From Rhodanobacter sp. 67-28 (GTDB taxonomy: Bacteria > Pseudomonadota > Gammaproteobacteria > Xanthomonadales > Rhodanobacteraceae), in NCBI GenBank assembly GCA_001898415.1, contig MKTU01000020.1:45179-109178 (forward strand): 64,000 nt of DNA, written 5' to 3'. Positions 25,530 through 35,055 of the stretch are shown in pieces. Position numbers and translations under genes: made by a program. The notes beneath the pieces are model-generated. The model was given only the letters and a program-made list of their open reading frames with translations. It did not search any database and was not told the origin of the DNA. How positions within the stretch are numbered: the stretch's first letter is position 1; every line of letters begins with the position of its first letter.

Positions 25530-28076
25530 ATGGGCAACCTGCGCGACTATCAACGCAAGCGCGATTTCTCGAAAACGCGCGAACCGGCCGACAACGCGGC
25601 GGGACGCCGGGGCAGTCGCGCGATCTTCGTGGTGCAACTGCATCATGCCAGCCGCAGGCACTTCGATTTCCGCCTGCAACTGGGCGACGTACTGAAGAGC
25701 TGGGCGGTGCCGAAAGGGCCCAGCTACGACCCGCAGGTGAAACGCCTGGCGGTCGAGGTGGAGGATCATCCGGTGTCCTATGCCGGCTTCGAGGGCGACA
25801 TCGAACACGGCTACGGCAAGGGCCACGTCGACCAGTTCGACATCGGCGTGTGGACCACCGAAGGCGACGCCGAAGTGCAGTTGCAAAAGGGCCACCTGCG
25901 CTTCGAGCTGTTCGGCAAGCGGCTCAAGGGCGGCTGGCACCTGGTGCGCAGCGGCCGCAAGGAACGCCAGCCGGCGTGGTTCCTGATCAAGGCCAAGGAC
26001 GCGTTCGCCGGCGACGTGGAAGCGGACGACCTGCTCGACGCGAAGATGATCCGCAGCACCCGCGCGGCCGCGACAACACCGGCGACCAGGGCGGTGGCAA
26101 AGAAGTCCACCGCACGCAAGAAAGCCGTGCCGAAGGGAAGAAGGGTGCCGCGCTTGCGCCTCGCCAAGGCAGCCGCCGCGCTGGACGGGGCGCGCCCGGC
26201 GCCACCCGGCACCGAGTTCTTCAAACCGGAACTGGCACGCCTGCGCGAGTCGCCGCCGCCAGGCGAGCAGTGGCTGCATGAGGTGAAGTGGGACGGCTAC
26301 CGCATCCTCGCCGCGATCGCCGACGGCGAGGTGAAGCTGTGGTCGCGCAACGCGCTGGCCTGGAACGGGCGGCTGCCAGAGATCGTGCAGGCGCTCGAAT
26401 CGCTGGGATTGCATTCGGCCCGGCTCGATGGCGAGCTGATCGCGCTCGATGCCCGCGGACACAGCGATTTCAACGGCCTGCAGGCCACCCTGTCCGGCGA
26501 AGCACAATTGCCGCTGGTCTACATGCTGTTCGACCTGCCCTACCTCGAAGGCAGCGACCTGACCCGGGTACCACTGCTGCAACGCAAGGCGCTGCTGCAA
26601 CGGCTGCTGGCCCACGCGCCGAAACACCTCGCCTTCAGCAGCCATGCGGTCGGCGACGGTGAAGGCGCGTTCCGGACGGCGACCGAGCAGCAGCTGGAAG
26701 GCATCATCTCCAAGCGCGTCGATTCGATCTACCGAGCAGGACGCGGCGACGACTGGCTGAAGATCAAGCGGCTGGAAAGCGACGAGTTCGCGGTGGTCGG
26801 CTACACGCCGCCCAAGGGCAGTCGCAGCGGTTTCGGTTCGCTGCTGCTGGCCCGACCCGATCCGGAGGTGTCGAACGGCTGGATCTATGTCGGACGCGTC
26901 GGCACCGGCTTCTCCGACGAACAGTTGCGGCAATTGAGCAGGACCATCACCGACAAGAGCAGCAAGAAACCGACGGTGAAACTTGCCGCGATCGATCCGC
27001 TGCTGCGCGGTGCACACTGGGTCGAACCGAAGGCCGTGGCCGAGGTGTACTACCGCGGCATCGGCAACAAGAACCTGCTGCGCCAACCGAGCCTGAAGAC
27101 CATGCGTACCGACAAGTCCGCCGCAGACCTGCGCGACAGCGATCGCGCCCCATCCACGCGCTCCGCCAGCAACCGGCGACGGCGCGGCGGCGGGATGTCC
27201 GCCGCCGACATCACCATCACCCATCCCGACCGCGTGGTGTATCCCGACGACGGCATCACCAAGCAGGAAGTGGCCGACTACTACACCCGCGTGATGGACT
27301 GGTTCCTGCCTGGCGTGGTGGACCGTCCCACCTCGGTCATCCGTTGCCCGGAAGGTACCGGGAAGGCCTGCTTCTTCCAGAAGCACATGATCGCCGGCCT
27401 CAAGCACGTAGGCAGCGCCAGGCTCAAGGAGGAATCCGGCGGGCAGGCCAGCTACATCTATCCGCGCGATGCCAACTCGGTGATCGAGCTGGTTCAGTTC
27501 GGCGTGCTGGAGTTCCACCCCTGGGGCGCGACCGTCAGGCAGCCGGACCTGGCCGACCGCGTGGTGTTCGACCTCGACCCCGGCGAGGACGTGGCCTGGG
27601 ACCGCGTGGTGGCGGCAGCGCGGCTGGTGCGCAAGCTGCTGTCGCAGATGGGGCTGGAATCATTTTTGCGTACCACCGGCGGCAAGGGCCTGCACGTGGT
27701 GCTGCCGTTGAATCCGGGCTGCCCGTGGCCGCAGGTGAAGGGTTTCGCCCAGGCGTTTGCCAGCTCCTTGGCGCAGGCCCATCCGCTGGAGTTCATCGCC
27801 ACCGCCAGCAAGGCACGCCGCGGCGGCCTGATCTATGTGGACTACCTGCGCAACAGCCGCGGCGCCACCAGTGTGGCGTCCTACTCGTTGCGCGCACGAC
27901 CCGGCGCGCCGGTGGCGATGCCGTTGCGCTGGACAGAACTGGGCAAGCTGAAAAGCGGCCACGACTTCGACATCCATTCCGCGCCCCAGCGCCTCGCGCG
28001 GCTGCGCAGCGACCCGTGGGCCGGCATCGGCGAGCTGCGCCAGGACCTCGACGACGTGATGGAAAAACTCGGCTGA
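25530..28076 (+). CDS. ligD: LigD, multifunctional NHEJ DNA ligase D
   Basis: 848-residue enzyme joining double-strand breaks with Ku. Domain order: 3'-phosphoesterase (about 35-175; FVVQLHHASRRHFDFRL), a Lys/Ala linker, ATP-dependent ligase (about 215-525; adenylated Lys253 in EVKWDGYRI, LDGELIALD, EGIISKRV), then primase-polymerase (about 560-840; metal ligands Asp681 and Asp683 in FDLDPG). This PE-LIG-POL order is the one seen in Pseudomonas LigD. No truncation. Ku lies divergently upstream. Confidence 0.96.
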   Translation: MGNLRDYQRKRDFSKTREPADNAAGRRGSRAIFVVQLHHASRRHFDFRLQLGDVLKSWAVPKGPSYDPQVKRLAVEVEDHPVSYAGFEGDIEHGYGKGHVDQFDIGVWTTEGDAEVQLQKGHLRFELFGKRLKGGWHLVRSGRKERQPAWFLIKAKDAFAGDVEADDLLDAKMIRSTRAAATTPATRAVAKKSTARKKAVPKGRRVPRLRLAKAAAALDGARPAPPGTEFFKPELARLRESPPPGEQWLHEVKWDGYRILAAIADGEVKLWSRNALAWNGRLPEIVQALESLGLHSARLDGELIALDARGHSDFNGLQATLSGEAQLPLVYMLFDLPYLEGSDLTRVPLLQRKALLQRLLAHAPKHLAFSSHAVGDGEGAFRTATEQQLEGIISKRVDSIYRAGRGDDWLKIKRLESDEFAVVGYTPPKGSRSGFGSLLLARPDPEVSNGWIYVGRVGTGFSDEQLRQLSRTITDKSSKKPTVKLAAIDPLLRGAHWVEPKAVAEVYYRGIGNKNLLRQPSLKTMRTDKSAADLRDSDRAPSTRSASNRRRRGGGMSAADITITHPDRVVYPDDGITKQEVADYYTRVMDWFLPGVVDRPTSVIRCPEGTGKACFFQKHMIAGLKHVGSARLKEESGGQASYIYPRDANSVIELVQFGVLEFHPWGATVRQPDLADRVVFDLDPGEDVAWDRVVAAARLVRKLLSQMGLESFLRTTGGKGLHVVLPLNPGCPWPQVKGFAQAFASSLAQAHPLEFIATASKARRGGLIYVDYLRNSRGATSVASYSLRARPGAPVAMPLRWTELGKLKSGHDFDIHSAPQRLARLRSDPWAGIGELRQDLDDVMEKLG

Positions 28077-28227
28077 GGATCGCCCGCGCTTTTCGCGCGA
28101 TGCTCTTCGTCGCATGATGCAAAAGGCATCGCGCACGGAGTGCGCTCCCACGGATTCGCGACGGAACCATGCAGGGCGGGCCGTGCCCGCCCTGCGTCGG
28201 CGTTGGACCAGGTCGACGTCGACGGCG

Positions 28228-28776
28228 TTACGCGGTAGCGCCAAGCGCGTCGATGATCGCGTCGGCAAAGGCGGGGATGTCGCCCGGGCGGCGGCTGGTG
28301 ATCAGCTGGCCGTCACGCACCACCTCGCTGTCCTGCCAGTGCGCGCCGGCGTTCTCCAGATCGGTGCGCAGCGACGGCCACGAGGTGACCTGGCGATTCT
28401 TGACCAGGCCGGCTTCGATCAGCGTCCACGGAGCATGGCAGATCGCCGCCACCGGCTTGCCTGCGTCGTCGAACGCCTTGACCAGCGTGATCACCGCGGG
28501 CACCCGCCGCAGCTTGTCCGGGTTCATCACGCCGCCAGGCAGGACCAGCGCGTCGTAATGCTCGACCTTGGCCTCGTCCAGGGGCACGTCCACCGGCACG
28601 GCCCTGCCCCAGTTGCCATCGCTCCAGCCCTTGATCTCCCCGGCGTGGCCGGGGGCGATCACGTCGGTCTGCGCGCCGGCCTGTTCCAGCAGGCGTTTGG
28701 GTTCGGTCAGTTCGGACTGTTCGAAGCCGTCGGTGGCGAGGATGGCGATGCGGCGGCCGGTGAGGTTGAAGGACAT
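28228..28776 (-). CDS. DJ-1/PfpI family protein (type 1 glutamine amidotransferase-like)
   Basis: 182 residues with the DJ-1/PfpI fold: RRIAILATDGFEQSEL, DALVLPGGVMNPDKLR, the nucleophile elbow AICHAPW with its conserved Cys, and TSWPSLRTDLENAGA. Close to the PfpI/YhbO/YraA stress proteins, described as chaperone or deglycase. ATG 28776 follows TGGAG by 7 nt; a longer in-frame start at 28854 would read into the transposon repeat. The 26-kb transposon ends 59 bp upstream, so its native promoter may be displaced. Confidence 0.92.
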   Translation of the reverse strand: MSFNLTGRRIAILATDGFEQSELTEPKRLLEQAGAQTDVIAPGHAGEIKGWSDGNWGRAVPVDVPLDEAKVEHYDALVLPGGVMNPDKLRRVPAVITLVKAFDDAGKPVAAICHAPWTLIEAGLVKNRQVTSWPSLRTDLENAGAHWQDSEVVRDGQLITSRRPGDIPAFADAIIDALGATA

Positions 28777-28829
28777 GGGGCACTCCAGGATCGGAAAGCC
28801 GCAGCATCGCCGCTGCCACATGCAGGCAG

Positions 28830-28834
28830 CGTGC
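28830..28834. repeat. Target-site duplication, left copy
   Basis: CGTGC directly outside the left terminal repeat; identical to 54772-54776. Five base pairs is the duplication length made by Tn3-family transposition. Confidence 0.85.
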
Positions 28835-28881
28835 GAGGGTCGGCAGGGATTCACCCAAAAACCGGCAATTCGCCGCCTAAG
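28835..28881 (+). repeat. Left terminal inverted repeat of the transposon
   Basis: Reads inward GAGGGTCGGCAGGGATTC, an A-run, CCGGCAATTC and ends CCTAAG. It begins with a G-rich block and ends in TAAG as Tn3-family ends do. Its partner lies at 54725-54771. The tnpA stop codon is 36 bp further in; between them is a small perfect dyad GTCAT-tgcc-ATGAC (28881-28894). Confidence 0.88.
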
Positions 28882-28917
28882 TCATTGCCATGACTGAGAT
28901 CTTGTTGTGGGTTACAG

Positions 28918-31900
28918 CTAGCGCTGTACCGCCCCTTCTTGGTCACGCGTGGCGGCCACGGCCTCCTCGGCTGCACGAAGAATCCGGCGTGCAAAGTCAA
29001 CGGGCGTGACTTCCCTGCTGGTGTCCACGGTGTAGTCTCCAAAACGGTTGATATGCGAGGTTCGATATGGCGACAGGCCCGCTAGTACTTCGGGACTGAT
29101 CTCCACGCCCTCATCCCGGAGCTCGGCCAGAACCCGAGACATTTGCTCGACGTTATGGAGGATCACCAGGTTGGCTACCAAGTGGTTGTATCCGACGATC
29201 TTTTGCTGCTCGTGCAGCACGTTCTCGGCGATGATCCCCTGCCCACCGAAGAACGCCCATTTGGTGAAGTTGTTGAACTCCTCGCTCTTATTGGTCGCCG
29301 CTTGGATGGTCTTACGCACATCCACATCGTCAATGTAGCGCAATAGGAACAGAGTGCGGATGACACGGCCCAGTTCCTTGAAGGCGAAGTACAGTTTGTT
29401 CTTGCGGCTGTAGTTCCCCAATCGGCGCAGAATTGTAGAGGCAGAAATTTTGCCGGTCTTGATCGATACGGCCACGCGCAGCATGTCGTGCAGATGGGTT
29501 TCGATCAGGTTCCAATTGACGTTTCCGTCGCCGAAGAGCGCTTGAATGTTCGGGTAAGACCCCTGCGGATCCGGCTTGGACAGCGCAAGGTCCTTAATAT
29601 TGCGAATGCGAGGCATGAGCTCGATACCCAGCAGATGGGCAAGGCCAAACACAGGGAAATTCTGGGCTTGGGTATCGCCATGTACCGTGTCTGGCCGGAT
29701 GTCGGACCGATTCTCGATCAAGCCATCGAGGATGTAGATGGCCTCGTAGGCACCGCAAGGTATGAAGCGGCTGAAAAGCGCGATGTACTTGTCCGATACA
29801 TGGTAGTAACCGATGCCACCGTAGCCGCCGTAACGGATGTGGTATTCGGAGAGCAAGTTCTGCTCGTAGACGCTCCATTTCGTGCCGTCGGCCGAGGCGG
29901 ATTTGCCGCTACCCCAATAACCTGGCAACTCGAATTTGTTGTAGAGGTTGATGGTATCGACCGTGGCACGATCAAGGGTTTCTTCCGTTACGTACTTGAG
30001 GTTCAGCCAAGACGTTTGCCGTCGACTGAAGCCGCGAACCGATCGCGCCGTCTGAGTGGGTCCGAGGTTGCAACCGTAGCAGAACAGCGTGGTTACAACA
30101 CGATGATGCAGATCCCGCACTCGCGCCTGCGTGCCAGCGAGCGGTTTGAAATGTCTGGTCAGGTCTACCCAGCTCGTCGCATCGACCAGCACGTCGACGA
30201 TGCTCGTTTCGGGCAATCGCTCGGTAATGAGGCCATCGACCAGGGCGATAGCCTTGGATAGTTCCGTGCGCGGCAGTTTCCTGAGGATCAAGCGGCCATC
30301 AACGATATCGGCATGCACGTTCTCGGGAAAACGTGCATCGACCTCACTGCACTTCGTTCGCAGTTGCTCGCGTAGCGCCTGAACAAAGGTGGCGGGTTCG
30401 GTGGCAATACCCGATACCTCGGCATAGCTGGCCAGTTCCTCCTGAAAGGTATTCTCGTCCACCAGCTCTTCGCGATAGTCGTCGTAGCGCTCGCCACCGG
30501 GAATAAACAGGTCGCCTGACTTTAGCTCGTCCTTGACCTGGAAAAGTACGGCCAACTCGAAGTAGCGCCGCTGCATCCATCCCGCTCGATCTACGCCCCA
30601 ATCCTTCGGAAACACGTGTCGCCGCCAGTTGGCTGACATCCAACCAAAGTCCTGATCCAGGCTCAGTTCGAGCGGCGCCACTTCCACCACGTCCTTGCGT
30701 TGATGGCGCAATGTCGCCAGCGCCTTGATCAGGCGCTCCATGGCCGGATCGTGGGACGAAGTGCGCAAATCCATCACTTCCAGGCAGTTGAGCAGCAAAG
30801 CGCGTTGCTGGGCATACGGTTTGGCTAGGAACGGCAGGAAGTTCTTGCCGGCGTAGGCCATGTGTTCATCGCATTCGGCGAGTGTCCTACCTAGATCCGG
30901 CCCGATCGCATCGCCAATCGCGTCGATACGTTGGCGGTCTGTTCCATCAATTTGATAGGCCTGAAGGATCTCTTTCAATTGCGCCACCAGGTAGTCGGTG
31001 CGTTTCAGATGTTCGACTTGGTAGGCCATGAGATGCTTCTGGGCTGTGTTCTCCAGGTTCTGTATCAATCGAATGAAGAGATCTGCTGCGTCATCCAGCG
31101 CCTTGCCGTGGCGGGAACGAATGAACACAGCGGCCAAGGCATAGCGCTTGGCGGGCTTGAGTTCGGCCAATTCGCCAGCATCCAGCGCTCGTGCCATGGC
31201 GCGGAAGTATTTCAGCTTGGGCACCGGTACATCGAGCGCAGGAATCATTGCGGCGAGCTTCTGCAGCCGGTCAATGTGCTGCAGATAAAAGCGCACTTCC
31301 TTGTTCCCCGGCCGCTTGGGTTCGCGCTTCAAGGCCTGCCATCCGCTATGGGTGTCTCCTGGCGTGACGACGAACAACTCGTCGATCTTCTTGCGCACCG
31401 CTGGCGTCAGCAGGGCACTGATGCGCTCGAAATGGCCTTCGTGAACGCTCTCACGGGCGGCGATGGCGATGTCATCCAGCGTGCGAAAGGCGGGTAACTC
31501 GTACCGGTGGTGGTAGAGCTCCTCGACCATGACGTTAATGATGTCCGGCAGCATGTGCTTAGTCTGTGCTGCCTGCTGGGCCACCGTCCGCAGCCACTGT
31601 CGTCCTGGTTCTCCCAATGGGCGCACGTTCAAGTAGTGCCGGATCTGGGCGACGTGCTCGCGCTTCATACGCGAGGCGTCGTAGGCCTCCAGATCACTCC
31701 CGCTGAACGCGCGGCGGTAACCCATGCACTTCGCAACATGGCGCACGATTCGCTCGGGGATGTCACTTAATGGGCCAAACTGTCCCCGGCGTGGGAGTGT
31801 CTTCAAGTGAAGCATCACGGCCAGGCGAATGGTCGGTTGCTTGCTCACGCCCTGGACAAAGGTCTGTTCCTCCGTTGAAGGCGTGAAGTGCAGGTCCAGT

Positions 31901-31959
31901 TCGCGTGCGGTGGGATCCTGTTTCAGTCGCGGATACGCGGTCTCATGGGGCGCGGTCAT
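28918..31959 (-). CDS. tnpA: Tn3-family transposase (second copy)
   Basis: 1013-residue DDE transposase. Catalytic Asp691 (ADGTKW), Asp762 (HGDTQAQNF) and Glu893 (NKSEEF) are intact, and the N-terminal region PRLKQDPTARELDLHFTPS is characteristic of Tn3 TnpA DNA-binding domains. Full length. It ends 36 bp from the left terminal repeat and starts 30 bp after the recombinase gene, so the two are co-transcribed. It mediates replicative transposition by cointegrates. Confidence 0.97.
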   Translation of the reverse strand: MTAPHETAYPRLKQDPTARELDLHFTPSTEEQTFVQGVSKQPTIRLAVMLHLKTLPRRGQFGPLSDIPERIVRHVAKCMGYRRAFSGSDLEAYDASRMKREHVAQIRHYLNVRPLGEPGRQWLRTVAQQAAQTKHMLPDIINVMVEELYHHRYELPAFRTLDDIAIAARESVHEGHFERISALLTPAVRKKIDELFVVTPGDTHSGWQALKREPKRPGNKEVRFYLQHIDRLQKLAAMIPALDVPVPKLKYFRAMARALDAGELAELKPAKRYALAAVFIRSRHGKALDDAADLFIRLIQNLENTAQKHLMAYQVEHLKRTDYLVAQLKEILQAYQIDGTDRQRIDAIGDAIGPDLGRTLAECDEHMAYAGKNFLPFLAKPYAQQRALLLNCLEVMDLRTSSHDPAMERLIKALATLRHQRKDVVEVAPLELSLDQDFGWMSANWRRHVFPKDWGVDRAGWMQRRYFELAVLFQVKDELKSGDLFIPGGERYDDYREELVDENTFQEELASYAEVSGIATEPATFVQALREQLRTKCSEVDARFPENVHADIVDGRLILRKLPRTELSKAIALVDGLITERLPETSIVDVLVDATSWVDLTRHFKPLAGTQARVRDLHHRVVTTLFCYGCNLGPTQTARSVRGFSRRQTSWLNLKYVTEETLDRATVDTINLYNKFELPGYWGSGKSASADGTKWSVYEQNLLSEYHIRYGGYGGIGYYHVSDKYIALFSRFIPCGAYEAIYILDGLIENRSDIRPDTVHGDTQAQNFPVFGLAHLLGIELMPRIRNIKDLALSKPDPQGSYPNIQALFGDGNVNWNLIETHLHDMLRVAVSIKTGKISASTILRRLGNYSRKNKLYFAFKELGRVIRTLFLLRYIDDVDVRKTIQAATNKSEEFNNFTKWAFFGGQGIIAENVLHEQQKIVGYNHLVANLVILHNVEQMSRVLAELRDEGVEISPEVLAGLSPYRTSHINRFGDYTVDTSREVTPVDFARRILRAAEEAVAATRDQEGAVQR

Positions 31960-31989
31960 GCGTGTTGCATCTCCGTTGTCGAACGAAGG

Positions 31990-33327
31990 TCAGTCCCAAT
32001 GACGCTTACCGGCCTCGTCGTGAAGGGACGCATCGAGCTGTAGATCATGGTTATCCGCGATGCGGTACAGATCCTCGATCAACGATGAGGCGACTTCGTC
32101 GAGGTCGAGATCATCGTGGGCTTCTACACTCAACCGGTAGCGAGTGCGTTCGGGATTGATCGCGACCCCTTGATGCGGAGATAGACAGATGGTTTCGATA
32201 ATCCTTTGTGCATTGCGTACGCTGCGGCCTTTGCGTCTTGGCGTTAGACGCAACACAAGAACCAAGGGCACGACCACTGGTGCATCCACAGGCGGCGGCA
32301 ATGGGACCAATGGCGCTGCCAAGACCGGCGCATTAGCCAGTGCCGCTTCGATGCGTTGCTGACCGAATGCATCAGGGGCGTCGATGTAGCGCATCGCCGA
32401 GTGCACGTCCTTCCAGCCGACGTATTCCATGAGCGCCCGGACATCCCAGCCGTTTGCACTGGCCCATCCAGCGAACCCGCGGCGTAACGAATGGCCGCTG
32501 TAGGTGTCGGCGTTGACCACGCCGGCCTTGGTCAACACCTGCCGTAGCATCGGAATCACGCTGCTCGGATGCAGTGGCGCCTGTCCAAGGTGGCCCCACC
32601 GATCCACAGCCCGGAACACGGGCCCCTCGGTCAGCTGCGCAGCGGCGATCCATTCGCACGTTGCGGTGACGGCACACCATCGGCTCAGGGCTGGAACGCG
32701 GTAGGTTGTGCCGGCCAGCTGGCGATCACCTTTGGTCCGAGGAAGGAAACACGTCATCCCCTGGCCTGGGACCAGCGTGAGGTGTTCGACCCGCAGGTGC
32801 ACCAATTCGTCGGTGCGGAAGCCGCGCCAGAAGCCCAGCAATAGCAGGGCTTGGTCGCGGCGCAGGCGCAGTGCGTCGGCCGTATCGCCGTGGTTCAAGG
32901 CCACCTGAATCGCTCCCTCAAGCCAATGGCAGACGCGGGCAAGCTCGGTCAGCTGCAATGGCGTGGCACGCTTTTCCTGGGCCGGATGCAGGGCCTGGAT
33001 ACCCCTCAGGGTTCGCTTCACGAGCGTGGCCTGGGTCGGGTCGGCAAAGCCTTGCTCCTTGTGCCATTGGGCCAAGGCGGCCAGGCGCTGCTTCAAGGTG
33101 TTGAGCGAGAGCGTGCCGGCAAAGGCCGCCAAGTACCTCGCCACTTGCACCGCGCTGGCAGGTAGCAACCCACCCCAGGCTTCCTCGTAATGGCGCAGCG
33201 CGGACGCGTAGCTGCGCCGCGTGTTCTCTCGTTGGGCAGCCTCCAGGTAGTCCTCGACGGGGCGCCCGGGTAGCGAGTCGGTGCCAATCACTGGAGGTCG
33301 CTCCGCAGCATGGTGCGAGTCTGCCAC
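31990..33327 (-). CDS. Tyrosine recombinase, probable cointegrate resolvase
   Basis: 445 residues. N-terminal SAM-like core-binding domain (about 25-120), catalytic domain with Arg in GFWRGFRTDEL, HSLRRGF (His-x-x-Arg) and nucleophile Tyr in SAMRYID, plus an unusual 110-residue C-terminal extension with Pro/Val and acidic segments. GTG 33327 is chosen because GGGAGG is 6 nt upstream; another GTG two codons earlier is too close to it. It lies immediately upstream of tnpA, as TnpI does in Tn4430. It presumably resolves cointegrates; the 170 bp upstream (33334-33502) would be the expected place for its site, but I see no clear dyad there. Confidence 0.9.
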   Translation of the reverse strand: MADSHHAAERPPVIGTDSLPGRPVEDYLEAAQRENTRRSYASALRHYEEAWGGLLPASAVQVARYLAAFAGTLSLNTLKQRLAALAQWHKEQGFADPTQATLVKRTLRGIQALHPAQEKRATPLQLTELARVCHWLEGAIQVALNHGDTADALRLRRDQALLLLGFWRGFRTDELVHLRVEHLTLVPGQGMTCFLPRTKGDRQLAGTTYRVPALSRWCAVTATCEWIAAAQLTEGPVFRAVDRWGHLGQAPLHPSSVIPMLRQVLTKAGVVNADTYSGHSLRRGFAGWASANGWDVRALMEYVGWKDVHSAMRYIDAPDAFGQQRIEAALANAPVLAAPLVPLPPPVDAPVVVPLVLVLRLTPRRKGRSVRNAQRIIETICLSPHQGVAINPERTRYRLSVEAHDDLDLDEVASSLIEDLYRIADNHDLQLDASLHDEAGKRHWD

Positions 33328-33502
33328 GAACACCCTCCCGGATGCTGCACGGCTGGCGGGTCGACAGGGTCGCTATGCCCGGGTCGAACCGAGTCGGGCG
33401 CGCAAGCAGCTGGCCGCGCACGACGAACGGGCTCTCGTCACCGTGGACATTACCGTGTCGATCGTGCGGCGTGTTCTGCTCGCGGGGGCGCCCCTCACAT
33501 GC

Positions 33503-34570
33503 CTAATGGTTGTGCCGGTGGTGCAGGTCCGGATAGTGCGGATGGCTGTGGACCAGCGGCTCGTGTTGGTGCGGGTGGCTGTGTGGCTCCTTTCCATCCC
33601 AGGAAAAATCATGCTCGTGCTGGTGGTGGATGTCATGCCGGTGGCGATGGTCGTGGCAGATGGCCTCATGCACATGCTCATGCTCATGCCTTTCACTGAT
33701 ATGGAGCCATACGCCGAGCGCCATCAGGCCGCCGGCTAACCAGAAGCGAATACCCGGCAGCTCAGGGAACATCACCAAGGCGAGGACCGCCCCGACGAAC
33801 GGTGCGGTCGAAAAATAGGCGCCGGTCCGGGCCGTGCCCAGGTGCCGCAGTGCTAGCACGAAAAGCACCAGGCTGAGCCCGTACCCGATGAACCCTACGG
33901 CGCCCGTGGCAAGCAATGGGAGCCAATGCGGGAAGCGGTAGCCGGACAGGAGCGCCAGCCCAATGTTGATCGTTCCCGCCACGCCGCCCTTGATGGCGGC
34001 AATCTGCATCGGATCTCCACCGGCAACTGGTCGGGTCAGGTTGTTGTCGATCGCCCAGCACAGGCAAGCGCCGGCGATCGCCAAGGCGCCCCATGGCAGC
34101 CCAACGGGGCCGCCGGCGGACCCAGATAGCAACACGCTTCCGATCACGATGGCCAGCATGCCCAACGCCACACGCCGATCCACGTTTTCCCGGAAGACCA
34201 CCCACGCCAGGATGGCGGTCAGCACGCTCTCGAGGTTGAGCAGCAGTGAGGCAGTAGAGGCTGGGGTGTGGGCAAGGCCCAGCATCAGCAGGGCCGGCCC
34301 CAGCACGCCACCAAACAGCACGGCACCCGCCAACCAGGGGGCGTCCCGGCGGACCAGCGGGGCTTCGCCCGTGGGGCGCGCGATCAGGCGACGGATCACC
34401 AGCCACGCACCCAGCCCAACGCCGGAGCCAGCGTAGAGCAGCCCAGCCAGAAGTAGCGGTGGCATGGTGCCGAGCAAGGCCTTGGCCAGCGGCGTGCTGA
34501 TGCCAAACAGAGCGGCGGCCGCCAGCCCTTGGACCACCCCGGGCAAAGAACCAGAAACGCGCAATGGCAT
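33503..34570 (-). CDS. DMT/EamA permease with histidine-rich C-terminus
   Basis: 355-residue drug/metabolite-transporter protein with ten helices in two EamA repeats (GISTPLAKALLG in the first, CWAIDNNLTRPVAGGDP in the second). The last 66 residues form a soluble tail with 24 His (for example HDHRHRHDIHHQHEH). Such tails bind Ni, Co or Zn. The permease core resembles export proteins of the RhaT/EamA class. Its position in a czc/chr transposon suggests metal efflux or metal-regulated export, but this is inference. ATG 34570. Confidence 0.85.
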   Translation of the reverse strand: MPLRVSGSLPGVVQGLAAAALFGISTPLAKALLGTMPPLLLAGLLYAGSGVGLGAWLVIRRLIARPTGEAPLVRRDAPWLAGAVLFGGVLGPALLMLGLAHTPASTASLLLNLESVLTAILAWVVFRENVDRRVALGMLAIVIGSVLLSGSAGGPVGLPWGALAIAGACLCWAIDNNLTRPVAGGDPMQIAAIKGGVAGTINIGLALLSGYRFPHWLPLLATGAVGFIGYGLSLVLFVLALRHLGTARTGAYFSTAPFVGAVLALVMFPELPGIRFWLAGGLMALGVWLHISERHEHEHVHEAICHDHRHRHDIHHQHEHDFSWDGKEPHSHPHQHEPLVHSHPHYPDLHHRHNH

Positions 34571-34722
34571 CCATCCTCGATCGATAAATGGCGAAACCTA
34601 ATCATAGGCCTCCGCGTGTCGGTTTGCGGTCGACAGCGCGCCGGCGGAATCGTGATCAGCGCGCCGACCTTGATCGGTGTTACCTATGAACTGAAGTCGC
34701 CAAAGCTAATCGTCTCGGGAAC

Positions 34723-35007
34723 TCAAGCCTCTTCTGGCCAAGTTAGTCGAGTGGAGTGGCGGAGGGGACCGAAGCGACCACCTTCAATCGTCGGATCCAC
34801 CTCCTCCGGAGACTTCAGCATCGCCCCGGGCCCGAACGGATGTTGTAACAACGCCATGGTCGAAATGTCCTCAATGGTCGGGAAGTGTCGCGCGATAGAC
34901 ACAGCGTTCCTCCGGACTTCAAGCGGCAAACTGCGATCCAGGGCCAGCTCAATCAGGAAGCCACCCGCCCACATCAGTGCTCTGGTCCTTTCGTTGGGCA
35001 TGGTCAT
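34723..35007 (-). CDS. BPSL0761-family small protein
   Basis: 94 residues: MTMPNERTRALMWAGGFLIEL, then LPLEVRRNAVSIARHFPT. The opening and the VRRxAxxxxRHxP segment match the BPSL0761 family of small accessory-genome proteins of unknown role. GAGG precedes ATG 35007. It lies between the DMT permease and an unknown gene on the same strand. Confidence 0.65.
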   Translation of the reverse strand: MTMPNERTRALMWAGGFLIELALDRSLPLEVRRNAVSIARHFPTIEDISTMALLQHPFGPGAMLKSPEEVDPTIEGGRFGPLRHSTRLTWPEEA

Positions 35008-35055
35008 GGTCGATCCTCATGGAAGCGGGGTAACACGGCTTGCCCTAGCTACCGC

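Noticed and set aside
25191..27518. 775-codon frame opposite ligD
   Set aside because: Antisense shadow of LigD; no domain, skewed composition.
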